Assembly (NCBI RefSeq): GCF_000317475.1
Contig: NC_019729.1
Span: 1,936,501 to 2,000,500, forward strand
Length of the DNA: 64,000 nt
Direction of reading: 5' to 3'
Origin: Oscillatoria nigro-viridis PCC 7112
Lineage (GTDB): Bacteria > Cyanobacteriota > Cyanobacteriia > Cyanobacteriales > Microcoleaceae
Shown piece by piece: positions 17,869 to 27,017 of the stretch. The stretch's first letter is position 1. The number at the start of each line of letters is the position of its first letter. The translations under genes were made by a program, and so were the position numbers. The notes below the pieces were generated by a model. It did no database searches. It was not told the origin of the DNA and worked only from the letters and a program-made list of their open reading frames with translations.

Positions 17869-20031
17869 TTAAATCAAAGTCAGTGCTAAGCCTTTAATCC
17901 CTCGCCCGTCGCCAATTTGACCGACAATCGAAGCTTGACCGGTCGTCAAATTGATATTGTACAGGCTGGAAACTCCGCCAACCTCGATCGCAGCCAAAGC
18001 CGTCTCGTTACCGCCAACACTCCTGATATCAAAGCCGAGAACATTACCAGCATCAATTCCCAAAGACCCGATCGTATTCAACACTCCATTATTCGGCGGA
18101 TCTTGCCGCACCAAAACATCTAAATTGGTGTCAATTGCAAATAGTGTCGTCGAAGTTGCCCCTGCAAAGTTATTCACATACGCAGCAGCAGCGGCCGCGC
18201 CGGGATTGCCAAAATTGCGATCGCCCGCAGCATAAGCCAAATTCCCGTCGAGTTGAACTCCCCCCGTCAGCGTGTCAAAATCGACAAGTGCCCCGGTATC
18301 CGGGTTGAGGCGGGCGTTTTGACCGGCTTGATTGACAAACCGAATTCGATCGACTGTCGGATTGAAATCAAAACCCGCAGCCCCCGGAGTTAGGGGAACA
18401 GCAAACTGCCCGCTACCGACTGGACTTGCTTGCCCAGTCACCGGATCGATCGCGTACAAGCGATTGCTAGAACCCACACCGTAAAGCACACCGTTAGCGG
18501 GGCGAAAATCAATTCCCAGCAAACTTTCTCCCGGCTGCAACCCAGTAACTGCCACGTCGCTGAGAATCGCCCGCGGTGCCGCCTCGTTAAAACCGACAAT
18601 TGTTTCAGCGCCATTTCTGACAGTTAAGGCGTAAGCTGTAGGCAAAGGCAAAGCCAAACCGTTAATCTGTCTCCCGTCGGCAATTTGACCGACAAAGGAA
18701 GCTTGACCGCTACTTAAATTGATATTGTACAAGCCGGAAATGCCACCAACTTCCAGCGCCGCCACCGCCACCTCGCGGCCGCCAACACTCTTGACATCAA
18801 AGCCGAGAACGCTAGTAGCATCAACTCCCAAAGATCCGATCGTATTCAACACTCCATTATTCGGCGGATCTTGTCGCACCAAAACATCCAAATTGCTGTC
18901 AATTGCAAATAGCGTTGTCGAAGTTGCGCCCGCAAAGTTATTTGTGTACGCAGCCCCTGCTGCAGCAGGATTTGACCCAAAATTGCGATCGCCCGCCCGG
19001 TAAGCCAAATTCCCGTCGAGTTGAATTCCCCCCGCCAGCGTGTCAAAATCGACAATCGCCCCGTTATCCGGGTTGAGGCGGGCGTTTTGATCGGCTTCAT
19101 TGACAAACCGAATTCGATCGACTGTCGGATTGAAATCAAAACCTGCAGCCCCCGAAGTTAGGGGAACAGCAAACTGCCCGCTACCGACTTGACTGGCTTC
19201 CCCGGTTCTCGGATTGATAGTATACAAGCGATTGCTAGAACCCACACCGTAAAGCACACCGTTAGCCGGCCGATAATCAATTCCCAGCAAACTTTCTCCC
19301 TGCTGCAATCCAGTCACGGGCAAATCAGAGATCACACTTCCGGGATTGGAAAGACTAAAACCGACAATCCGATTAGCAGGAGTTAAAGCATAAGCCGTTG
19401 TCCGCGCTGGAGGCGGGGGACTGGGAACAACGCTGCTAATATTATTAGTGAAACTTGCCTGGTTAATCGCACCTTGTCTCACTCCTTGGAGAGTAGCGAG
19501 AAATTCTCCTGTTACCCGGTCTTGAATAACAGTATTGTTTCCAGCTTCGAGAATATTTAACTCGCTAAAACTGAGACCTTCGCCCAAACCGATTAAATCT
19601 GTACCGACTGTAAAATCGGCGATCGCGTCCGCATTTGCCAAACTAACACCGCCGCTGGTACGGTTCGGGTCAGCCTCTGCGTAGCGCCTCAAAACAAATA
19701 GGTCTGCCCCGTCTCCGCCTATCAGGACATCAGTATCTCGATCGCCCGACAAAACATCATTACCGGAGTTTCCCGATATAGAATCGCTGCCTTTCCCGCC
19801 CACTAAAAAATCGTTACCTTCTCCGCCGTTAATAGTGTCGTTATCTAAATCTCCAAAAAGCGAATCTTGACCAGAATTGCCATCAATTAAATCGCTTTGC
19901 TTACCTCCATAAATGCTGTCATTACCAGAGTTTCCGGCAATGGTGTCAGTGCCCATCAAACCAAAAATCAGGTCATCTTCTGGAGTTCCTGCTAGCAAGT
20001 TTGCTTGGGCGGTGCCTCTAATTTCTGCCAT
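17869..20031 (-). CDS. RTX-repeat protein with two DUF4394 domains
   Basis: 720 residues. Residues about 1-130 hold calcium-binding nonapeptide repeats of the GGxGxDxxx kind (GNSGNDSIYGG, GGEGNDFLVGG), followed by the usual DLFVLRRYAE block and beta-roll end. Residues about 208-460 and 470-715 are two near-identical DUF4394 domains, each with GESLLGIDYRPANGVLYGVG and VDRIRFVN. The domain is predicted beta-propeller-like. No N-terminal signal peptide; such proteins are usually exported by type I secretion using RTX features. The internal repeat is strong at DNA level too (compare 18000-18540 with 18760-19320), suggesting recent duplication. Role: extracellular or surface, by inference. Confidence 0.88.
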   Translation of the reverse strand: MAEIRGTAQANLLAGTPEDDLIFGLMGTDTIAGNSGNDSIYGGKQSDLIDGNSGQDSLFGDLDNDTINGGEGNDFLVGGKGSDSISGNSGNDVLSGDRDTDVLIGGDGADLFVLRRYAEADPNRTSGGVSLANADAIADFTVGTDLIGLGEGLSFSELNILEAGNNTVIQDRVTGEFLATLQGVRQGAINQASFTNNISSVVPSPPPPARTTAYALTPANRIVGFSLSNPGSVISDLPVTGLQQGESLLGIDYRPANGVLYGVGSSNRLYTINPRTGEASQVGSGQFAVPLTSGAAGFDFNPTVDRIRFVNEADQNARLNPDNGAIVDFDTLAGGIQLDGNLAYRAGDRNFGSNPAAAGAAYTNNFAGATSTTLFAIDSNLDVLVRQDPPNNGVLNTIGSLGVDATSVLGFDVKSVGGREVAVAALEVGGISGLYNINLSSGQASFVGQIADGRQINGLALPLPTAYALTVRNGAETIVGFNEAAPRAILSDVAVTGLQPGESLLGIDFRPANGVLYGVGSSNRLYAIDPVTGQASPVGSGQFAVPLTPGAAGFDFNPTVDRIRFVNQAGQNARLNPDTGALVDFDTLTGGVQLDGNLAYAAGDRNFGNPGAAAAAAYVNNFAGATSTTLFAIDTNLDVLVRQDPPNNGVLNTIGSLGIDAGNVLGFDIRSVGGNETALAAIEVGGVSSLYNINLTTGQASIVGQIGDGRGIKGLALTLI

Positions 20032-20424
20032 GTTCTAGTCACCCTCTAAATTTGATACTTCTGTTGCCTAACGGCGGTGGTATTCTCAGTCAAAATATCA
20101 CAAATTCGCACTTTTAGGATAGTTTTTCTTATTTTCGCCTGTAGGGGTGGGTTGCCATAAAAGTATTACACGCAGCTAAAATGATATATAAACCCGCCCC
20201 CGATTCAAATAAACCCACTCCTAAATACAGATCGCTTAGCCGTATTTTATAGTTGCCTGTGTAGGCAAGGGCGATCGCAGCTCAACTGCAAACAGTCAAG
20301 CTGAAATGTTTAGCGGTGCGAACCTATGAAATTTTGTACTGCATTCATTAGTAATATACGCTGACTCTATAATTTTGGATCTGTACAGTTAGAGAGGCAG
20401 TTAAATAATTTCCCTTTTTTCTTC

Positions 20425-20481
20425 TTGTGGGATGGGCGTCCCGCCCGTCTATTGGGGACGGGCGGGACGCCCATCCCACAA
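20425..20481. repeat. Perfect 25-bp-stem hairpin
   Basis: ttgtgggatgggcgtcccgc and its exact complement gcgggacgcccatcccacaa enclose a short loop centred on attggg; the whole reads as a near-perfect palindrome. Half of it recurs at 6519-6545. Confidence 0.85.
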
Positions 20482-20665
20482 CAAACATGAAAAGTGGATT
20501 TTATTTAATTTTAATTCCTTAGAAATTATTTTTAAACTTTAATCTTAAAGTCTGCGAAGGTGGGCTATGTGTGTGTAGCAGCGACCACCATCGCTCAAAA
20601 TAAAGTGGATAATAACTGCCGAATTTGTCTAATAAGTTGAACAGTCATCTGAAGAGGACTCAAGC

Positions 20666-20697
20666 ATTCAGGCAGGGGTGTAAATCCCTGCCTGAAT
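20666..20697 (-). terminator. Hairpin after ABC permease gene
   Basis: attcaggcaggg and ccctgcctgaat form a 12-bp stem about 35 bases past the stop of the permease gene. No T-run follows on the minus strand, so it may be a processing or stability hairpin instead. Confidence 0.5.
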
Positions 20698-20731
20698 CGG
20701 AGTTTCACGTTTGATACCTTCCCCTGCTTTT

Positions 20732-22393
20732 TCAAGCTTTCAGCAGTGCTTTAGAAGCTGATTGCCCTGCGAGTTTCAGTTGCGATCGCAATTTGAAGTT
20801 CAACAACACCAAGACAGTCCACTGACTGAGTATGGAGAGCAAAAATGTATTTCCTGACGCTGCCAAAGACGAAGACCAAAAGCCACTAAATGTTGAAGAC
20901 AACCAGAGAATAGGAGCTTTTTCTGGGGTTAGTAAGAGCATAGATAAAATCAGAGGCGGCAACAAGATAGCGCCACCGACTGTGCAGATGGCCCACATTT
21001 CCTGATTTCGGGTTTTGGTAAATAGGAATAGTTGGGTGATGGCTGCGTAAATTAGGATGAGATTCAGACAGCCAATTACACCCCAAAATCCGTTGATATC
21101 AGGTTTTTCCAACAGCGCCCAAGGTGTTAAAATTATTACTGAGCTGAGGAAATCGATCGCGATCGCAACTACAGCCGGACTTTTATCGCTCCAAATTAAA
21201 TCGAGTAGCGGGTAGCGCCGCCACAGCTTCTGATTGCTGGGAACGATTTGTTTCCGATACCTCGCCCAATCGTACAATGATTGTCGGTCAGATGTTAAAG
21301 CTGCAATTAAACCTAAGAACATCACCAAATTCAAGATAAGTAAACAGATGAGATTAGCGGAGTTTGGGGGGTCTGATTGGAGTGCAAACCCTAAAAATAT
21401 TACCTGACAGCAGATAACTAGCAAATAACTTTGCCGCTTGCTCAAAACTGTAGCACTGGGATTTGGAAAGCGGCGCTGCCATCCCTGCCACATCCAGTAG
21501 GTTCCTGTACCGCAAACCAAGAGAGACAAAGCAATGCCGCTCGCAATATTTGTACCCACTGGCGAGTAAAACCATTGCAACTTGTCTAAGTTTTCAACTA
21601 ACGAATCGAAATCTGTTTTATCAGCTAGAAAAAGCGAATATCTCAGGATAGCAAGGGGAGACAAAAAATGTAACACATCCCCAGCAGCTCGCGTGAGCGG
21701 GAGGCAAGAAATCCCAAACACAACAAAAACCGTAGCGCTAGCCAACCAAGGTTGAAATCCTCCCAACCAACTGGTTGTCAATCCAAATAGCATCGAACCG
21801 CTGTAAAATAAAGCACAGCTAGCTGCAACCGCTGTGTAGAAACATAAAATTTCATTCAGGGGTATTTGAGCAGCTAATCCAGCATACAAATGCAGCGGTA
21901 CGGCCAGAATTGCTGCTAGATACAGTAAAATTGGGACGCCAAGAATTTTGCCGAGAAAAATAGTTTTGGCAGACTGGGGACTGAGGCGAATAAAGTTGAG
22001 CGTGCCGCGGCGTTCCTCCTTGTCTAAGTCGCTGACAAGTAGATAAGTCCCTGCTACTAATAAAGCTAACACGCTCAATATGCTCAGCCAAATGAATATC
22101 TCTAGCCACCACTCCCGCCAGTTAATGACAAAGTTGCCCAAGGCATCTCTGACACACTTTCTCGTAGAGGAATCGGCAGTCTCTAAGCAAAATCTGTGAT
22201 AGATGGGGTAAGTGTACTCCCCATTACGAGGGGTAACGGGTATCTGGGCGCTGTAATACATCAATAGCAGCAGTTGACCGCTTAGGGAAAAGGCAGAGGC
22301 GATCGCCATATTGCCAGTATTCAAGCGGCCTTTGATTTCTCGAAATAACTGGGGATTCCAGTTGCCTATTTTGTCTAGTAAGTGGAGTGTCAT
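20732..22393 (-). CDS. ABC transporter permease
   Basis: 553 residues with about ten to twelve hydrophobic segments and no ATPase motifs; the first large loop (residues about 47-85) is polar and lies before a helix. After it comes the segment YLLVSDLDKEERRGTLNFIRLSP, resembling ABC-2-type permeases in which a cytoplasmic helix follows the first membrane span. The ATP-binding partner is encoded immediately upstream at 22592-23545 on the same strand, so the pair makes one exporter. The substrate is unknown. A repeat-filled 198-base gap separates the genes. Confidence 0.85.
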   Translation of the reverse strand: MTLHLLDKIGNWNPQLFREIKGRLNTGNMAIASAFSLSGQLLLLMYYSAQIPVTPRNGEYTYPIYHRFCLETADSSTRKCVRDALGNFVINWREWWLEIFIWLSILSVLALLVAGTYLLVSDLDKEERRGTLNFIRLSPQSAKTIFLGKILGVPILLYLAAILAVPLHLYAGLAAQIPLNEILCFYTAVAASCALFYSGSMLFGLTTSWLGGFQPWLASATVFVVFGISCLPLTRAAGDVLHFLSPLAILRYSLFLADKTDFDSLVENLDKLQWFYSPVGTNIASGIALSLLVCGTGTYWMWQGWQRRFPNPSATVLSKRQSYLLVICCQVIFLGFALQSDPPNSANLICLLILNLVMFLGLIAALTSDRQSLYDWARYRKQIVPSNQKLWRRYPLLDLIWSDKSPAVVAIAIDFLSSVIILTPWALLEKPDINGFWGVIGCLNLILIYAAITQLFLFTKTRNQEMWAICTVGGAILLPPLILSMLLLTPEKAPILWLSSTFSGFWSSSLAASGNTFLLSILSQWTVLVLLNFKLRSQLKLAGQSASKALLKA

Positions 22394-22417
22394 GGTTGAT
22401 TAGTTATTGGTGATTTG

Positions 22418-22561
22418 ATTGGTAATTCTCTCTCTTCTCTTCCTCTGTGTCCTCTGTGCTCTCTGCGGTGAAATAATTCCGATCCAACCGTAAAAAATAT
22501 AACTCAGTTATAACTCACTGTTGAATTATTTTCAATAACGGGCAAGATGCCCGTTCCACAA
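22418..22561. repeat. Family A element plus family D palindrome
   Basis: 22418-22503 is a family A copy (ctctgtgctctctgcggtg core, ending aaatataactc). 22537-22561 is family D (acgggcaagatgcccgt followed by tccaca). Both lie inside the ABC ATPase/permease operon gap. Confidence 0.7.
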
Positions 22562-22591
22562 AGAATTAATTTGATTCTGGAAACGAGCAAA

Positions 22592-23545
22592 TTAGGATGC
22601 TTGTTTGTGTCCCATCTTGAGAAAGATAGTTTCTAAGTCTTCTTGAGTGCAGTGGAATTCGGTTAGGGGAATGTTGGCCGCGACGAGTTCGCGCAATAAA
22701 TTTGCCGCATCTTCCGCGCTTCCTGAAAAATCAACGCACACCTGTTGAGTTTCCGCGATTATTGCCCAATTTTCCACCCAAGGAAAGTTTTTTAATGCCG
22801 ATGTTAGCGCTTCTAATTTATTTCCTAAAACCGACATCAAAATTTGCTGGCGGCTGAGGCGTTTGTAAAGTTCTTGTAAAGGTGCGCTTTCGACCAGATA
22901 TCCGAGTTCCATGATACCCACCCAGCTACAAAGTTCGGCTAAGTCGCTGAGGACGTGAGATGATATGACTACGGTCATGCCGGCTTCTTGCAAAACTTTG
23001 ATAATTTCGCGGAACTGCATTCGGGCGATCGGATCTAAGCCAGAAACGGGTTCGTCTAACAACAGCAACAGCGGTTCGTGGATGATAGTTCTCCCCAAAC
23101 TCAGGCGCTGTTTCATCCCCCGCGACAGGGTGGAAATTAAGCTGTTGCGCTTGTTGGTTAGTTGCACGAGTTCTAACACGGAATTGATTCGCTCTCGGCG
23201 GCGCGGTTGCTGGAGGTTGTAGAGTCGGGCAAAATAGTCTAAATAATCCCAAACAGTCAAGTCATCGTAGAGGGGAAAGTCATCGGGAAGAAAGCCGATG
23301 CGCTGTTTGAGAATCGGGTGCGATCGATCGCGCAATAACCTATCCCCGTTGATGTAAATTTCCCCTACAGTCGGTTCCTCAGCCGCCGCCAACATCCGCA
23401 GCAAAGTAGTTTTGCCGGCACCGTTGGGGCCGATCAGTCCGCATACTTCGCCTGCTGCTACTTGCAAATCGATGTCATTGACGGCTATATGGCGATCGAA
23501 TTGTTTTGTCAGCCCGCGAGTTTCTATTGCTAGTTGTTTTGCCAT
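22592..23545 (-). CDS. ABC transporter ATP-binding protein
   Basis: 317 residues with all nucleotide-binding motifs: Walker A GPNGAGKTT (about 38-46), signature LSRGMKQRLSLGRT (about 140), Walker B LLLLLDEPVSGLDP and the switch His in VVISSHVLSDLAELC. The signature has LSRGM rather than LSGGQ, common in ABC-2 exporters. A C-terminal domain of about 80 residues follows the ATPase. Paired with the permease encoded at 20732-22393. Confidence 0.95.
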   Translation of the reverse strand: MAKQLAIETRGLTKQFDRHIAVNDIDLQVAAGEVCGLIGPNGAGKTTLLRMLAAAEEPTVGEIYINGDRLLRDRSHPILKQRIGFLPDDFPLYDDLTVWDYLDYFARLYNLQQPRRRERINSVLELVQLTNKRNSLISTLSRGMKQRLSLGRTIIHEPLLLLLDEPVSGLDPIARMQFREIIKVLQEAGMTVVISSHVLSDLAELCSWVGIMELGYLVESAPLQELYKRLSRQQILMSVLGNKLEALTSALKNFPWVENWAIIAETQQVCVDFSGSAEDAANLLRELVAANIPLTEFHCTQEDLETIFLKMGHKQAS

Positions 23546-24188
23546 GTTTGGAGGGTGAATGAAGTTTTATTGGTGCATTCCTGGGAATCATAAAAGTTAT
23601 ATCGAGTCCGATTGATTTGAGGGGATTATTCGTGGGGGAGGGCGGGTTTATTTAACCTGTCTGCAAACTTTAAGCCTGCTGGCGAACCCGCCCCTACAGC
23701 TAATGGAGAATGCTGCAATATCTCAGATAGATCCGATCCGTTATGACAAATGCCATGTCTTGTAGGGGCAGGTTCACCGACAATAATTGCCGAAAACCGA
23801 CAATTTCATAAACCTGCCCCCGCCCGACGACAAATCGCTAATCTACCGGACAGGATATTACGCATCCACACCAAAGAAACAGGGTTTTTGTCGCTTTTAG
23901 GTGCTATAACTAAGTATTCCCCAAAAAAAACCGTTTCCCATCGCCCGTGCGTAAATCCCGATCGCAATAGATGCCTACAGCTACCCTAGCTCGTTCTTCC
24001 AGGAATTGTCATCTCGTTTCTGAAATTAAAACAAGGACATTCTCGATCGCTGAAATTCTTGCTAGTATTAAGTCTTCCTTCTTCCCGATCGCTGATTCGG
24101 TATGACATCTGATACGCGCACCCTTTAATCCGTGTATCCGTGTATCCGTGTTAATCCGTGTAGTGCCTTCCTTCTTCCTTCTGCTATA
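23546..24188. other. Gene-free stretch with two family B repeats
   Basis: Family B copies at 23632-23699 and 23761-23822 are arranged close together in the same orientation of ends. A tandem octamer (atccgtgt, four times) lies at 24129-24164, just before the LRR gene end. No coding frame is supported. Confidence 0.65.
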
Positions 24189-25916
24189 TCAAGTCTGCAC
24201 GGAAAATTCCTCTGGATCGATATCCCAATTTACCCAGCGAATTGCCTCCCTAGCTGATGTTAGGTCAGGCGGCACTCTCAAAGCGTGAATGAATCCCGTA
24301 CTCGGACAAGTCATTTTTAACAAACAAATCGGCTCGACATCGGCATTATCTATTTGTAATAGTGCATATTCCTGCCAATTATCTATTTGTTTCGCTGCCA
24401 ATTCTTGACAAATGCGATCGTAACCAATTCCTTCAATTAACACTCGCCTCAGCTCGGCATTCTCTTCTGCTAAAATCCATTGGGATTGCCATTGATTTGG
24501 GTGGACTTTGCCGTATTCTTCAGGCAATCTGACGCCGTGATAATAGTAAAAATTCCATCCGTCCGCAAACTCGATCGCAGGTTCTCCTTCTGCGTGCAAG
24601 CGGTTTTGACTGTCAAAGCGCAGGTGGCGGGGGCGATCGGACACCAGGCAAAACTTTTCAAAGGGAAATATCCAACCGCAATGCTCGAAAAGCAGCTTTT
24701 GGCAGCGAAGTATTTCTTGTGCCTTTTGGGAAAGATTGACGCCTAATGAAGAGATATACCATTGGGTCAAAGAGATTTCTTTAAAGAAAGTCGTGGGGGT
24801 TACAGGCAATTTCAGGTATATCAAATTAGCAGGCAAAACATTCCCCATCGTTCGTTCCGATCGCTTATATTCGTCAACGAATTGGTTGATTAGCGAACGC
24901 AGTGTGCTGTCTGCTTCGGACTCGATCGTCATGCAATCGAGCTCGTACTTCCACACCGCCGGACTTGCAAATTCTCCCACAGAGGACATCCATTTCCGGT
25001 CTAGATTTTTCCCCAATCTATTGCTGTATTCGTCTGAGTAGTTTTGTGAATGGTCGCGTTTGAGCAAGTTGAAGATTTGGAGACAAACATCGCGGGGACT
25101 GCTGCAAACAATAACTTCGGGTTCTTCTAGGCCAATAGCGGCATAAGCAACTTTGATGGCTTCTGTGGCTTTTTGACCATCAATTGGCCTAGTTGAGAGA
25201 GTAAGACGTTTCTGTGCGAGTTCGCCTAACACGCACAGAGCGGTAATTTGATTATCGAAGAGATTCAGTTCTGTCAGATTGGTGAGCTTACGCAAGGCGC
25301 TGATATCGGTAATTTGATTCAAACCCAGATCGAGTTTTGTCAGATTGGCGAGCTCGCGCAACGCGCTGATATCGGTAATTTGATTCAAACCCAGATCGAG
25401 TTTTGTCAGATTGGCGAGCTCGCGCAACGCGCTGATATCGGTAATTTGATTGGAACCCAGCTCCAGTAATTTCAGATTGGTGAGTTCGCGCAACGCGCTG
25501 ATATCGGTAATTTGATTGCGGCCGAGCTTCAGGGTTGTCAGATTGGCTAGCTCGCCCAACGCACTGATATCGGTAATTTGATTGTAGGTCAACTCCAGGG
25601 TTGTCAGATTGGTGAGCTCGCGCAACGCGCTGATATCCGTAATTTCATTGTAGCCTAGTTCCAGGTTTGTCAGATTGGCTAGCTCGCCCAACGGGCTGAT
25701 ATCCGTAATTTTATAGTCATACTTTCCATGGCGAGAGAGATCCAGTTCTGTCATGCTTGAAAGTATCTGCTCCGCTTCTTCAGCGTCATCAGTGCCAGTT
25801 TTCCTTAACAACATCTTAACTGTACACCTTGCGTCTTCTGAAAGACTGTCAATATGCCTGCACCAGTCGGCAAAGCTGCTAAAATTCATGGCTTCGTTTG
25901 GTTGTTTTTCTGACAT
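24189..25916 (-). CDS. Leucine-rich-repeat protein, internalin-like
   Basis: 575 residues. An N-terminal helical cap (about 1-60) precedes eight or nine 22-residue leucine-rich repeats of the form LANLTKLDLGLNQITDISAL (about residues 60-240); two successive units are identical. The C-terminal 330 residues form a separate domain with a large helical part (FGVN-type segments and GWIFPFEKFCLVSDRPRHLRFD) and end in RWVNWDIDPEEF; I do not recognise it. No signal peptide, so a cytoplasmic protein. It starts 41 bases after a 190-residue gene on the same strand. Immunity-protein role is possible, by analogy with LRR immunity proteins. Confidence 0.85.
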   Translation of the reverse strand: MSEKQPNEAMNFSSFADWCRHIDSLSEDARCTVKMLLRKTGTDDAEEAEQILSSMTELDLSRHGKYDYKITDISPLGELANLTNLELGYNEITDISALRELTNLTTLELTYNQITDISALGELANLTTLKLGRNQITDISALRELTNLKLLELGSNQITDISALRELANLTKLDLGLNQITDISALRELANLTKLDLGLNQITDISALRKLTNLTELNLFDNQITALCVLGELAQKRLTLSTRPIDGQKATEAIKVAYAAIGLEEPEVIVCSSPRDVCLQIFNLLKRDHSQNYSDEYSNRLGKNLDRKWMSSVGEFASPAVWKYELDCMTIESEADSTLRSLINQFVDEYKRSERTMGNVLPANLIYLKLPVTPTTFFKEISLTQWYISSLGVNLSQKAQEILRCQKLLFEHCGWIFPFEKFCLVSDRPRHLRFDSQNRLHAEGEPAIEFADGWNFYYYHGVRLPEEYGKVHPNQWQSQWILAEENAELRRVLIEGIGYDRICQELAAKQIDNWQEYALLQIDNADVEPICLLKMTCPSTGFIHALRVPPDLTSAREAIRWVNWDIDPEEFSVQT

Positions 25917-25957
25917 AAAATACTCCTAGATGGGGCATGGGCATATTTATCGCACTT

Positions 25958-26530
25958 TTATGGTAGTTTGTCACGCAGGTCAAGCCAAGTGTTGAGTTTT
26001 TCATCTAAAACATATTTATCAGTATCAGAAAGTGCTGCAATAACTTTCAATCGATTTTTAAGTTTTCTTAACTCGCGAATTTCTGCAATAGGTAGCGTTC
26101 TCCAATTAGCTGCCTTTTTTTCGACATCTTCCTGCGACTCTTTGATGTTATCCCAAAACCATTCTAAAATTAAGTTAACATCAAGAACAGCACGATCGGA
26201 AATTACTTCCTGTTTTTCTATCATCGCAGCTCGCAACATCATTGAGGAAATCGTAAAAGACTCGCCACTACCTGGTTTTTTCCGATCGGCCTCATCGGCT
26301 TTGCGATCGTAAATTGCGATCGCGACTTCTGCCCATTTGCGATCGCACAAACCAGAACCATTTTCACCTTTTCGAGCCTTAGCCGAGGCAACATCGGCTA
26401 ATAATAGCCAGTTAAACCCTTGTGGTTCGGTGGTTTGACCTGAAAATATGTTGTTGGCCCAAATCAGTACAGATTCGGCATTTTGTTCGAGAATGCGATC
26501 GAGGGATATTGTCGCAGGAGATTGAGTCAT
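25958..26530 (-). CDS. Hypothetical protein, 190 aa
   Basis: Charged, helix-rich, soluble protein starting MTQSPATISLDRILEQNAES. Features: a Trp-rich middle (LILEWFWDNIKESQEDVE) and a Lys/Arg-rich helix (IRELRKLKNRLKVIAAL). No family recognised. It lies between the 144-residue toxin-like gene (7 bases upstream) and the LRR gene (41 bases downstream), all on the minus strand, so one transcript is likely. Both this protein and the 144-residue protein begin MTQS, an oddity that may reflect duplicated leader sequence. Confidence 0.6.
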   Translation of the reverse strand: MTQSPATISLDRILEQNAESVLIWANNIFSGQTTEPQGFNWLLLADVASAKARKGENGSGLCDRKWAEVAIAIYDRKADEADRKKPGSGESFTISSMMLRAAMIEKQEVISDRAVLDVNLILEWFWDNIKESQEDVEKKAANWRTLPIAEIRELRKLKNRLKVIAALSDTDKYVLDEKLNTWLDLRDKLP

Positions 26531-26537
26531 AATTTAT

Positions 26538-26972
26538 CTACTCCACATATTCGATATCAGCATTATTTGTATCGACTCCTTGCTGCCTAAAAACTGCAAT
26601 TCCTAGTTCTAAGCTCTCTGAATTGGGTCTAAAATGCCCGCTGTGATTGCTGATTGTTAGCAAAATATACAAACCGTTGGTGCCGACAATCTCGGCTTCT
26701 CCCGCCGCCAAAACAGGCTGACCGCGAGTTATAACCGTATGGTAAATTTCATTGTTAACATCTAAAAATTTCGGAATTATAAGGAGTTCTAGGTTGGTTG
26801 TCACTGCCCATTTGACAGTACCTTCATTAATTATATCGTCAAATCCTGCTTCTCCCACTTTAATGGGTCTGATACCTAACTCATCTGCCGATCGAATTTC
26901 ATCATTTAGCGTCGCGGGGGACTGATTGGAAAAGCGAGGGCTAGGAACATTATTTGAAAATGATTGTGTCAC
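26538..26972 (-). CDS. Toxin-module-like protein, 144 aa
   Basis: Residues about 35-140 read ELGIRPIKVGEAGFDDIINEG followed by ELLIIPKF, ITRGQPVLAAGEAEIVG and ISNHSGHFRPNSESLELG. I recall this pattern, especially the NHSGHF-P-S-SLE block, from C-terminal modules of cyanobacterial polymorphic toxins and related orphan proteins; this could not be verified. Two His/Ser-rich blocks could form an active site. No signal or carrier domain. It begins a run of three minus-strand genes ending with an LRR protein. Confidence 0.55.
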   Translation of the reverse strand: MTQSFSNNVPSPRFSNQSPATLNDEIRSADELGIRPIKVGEAGFDDIINEGTVKWAVTTNLELLIIPKFLDVNNEIYHTVITRGQPVLAAGEAEIVGTNGLYILLTISNHSGHFRPNSESLELGIAVFRQQGVDTNNADIEYVE

Positions 26973-27017
26973 AACAGAATTTAACGAGAATCAAATTTAC
27001 AGTCAAATATGATTCTA

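Larger units (their letters stand above)
20032..20731. other. Gene-free 700-base stretch rich in palindromes
   Basis: No gene is supported. It contains a family B repeat (20141-20201), a long perfect hairpin (20425-20481) and a hairpin next to the ABC permease gene (20666-20697). The stretch immediately upstream of 20031 should hold the promoter of the RTX/DUF4394 gene, but no clear boxes were identified. Confidence 0.6.
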
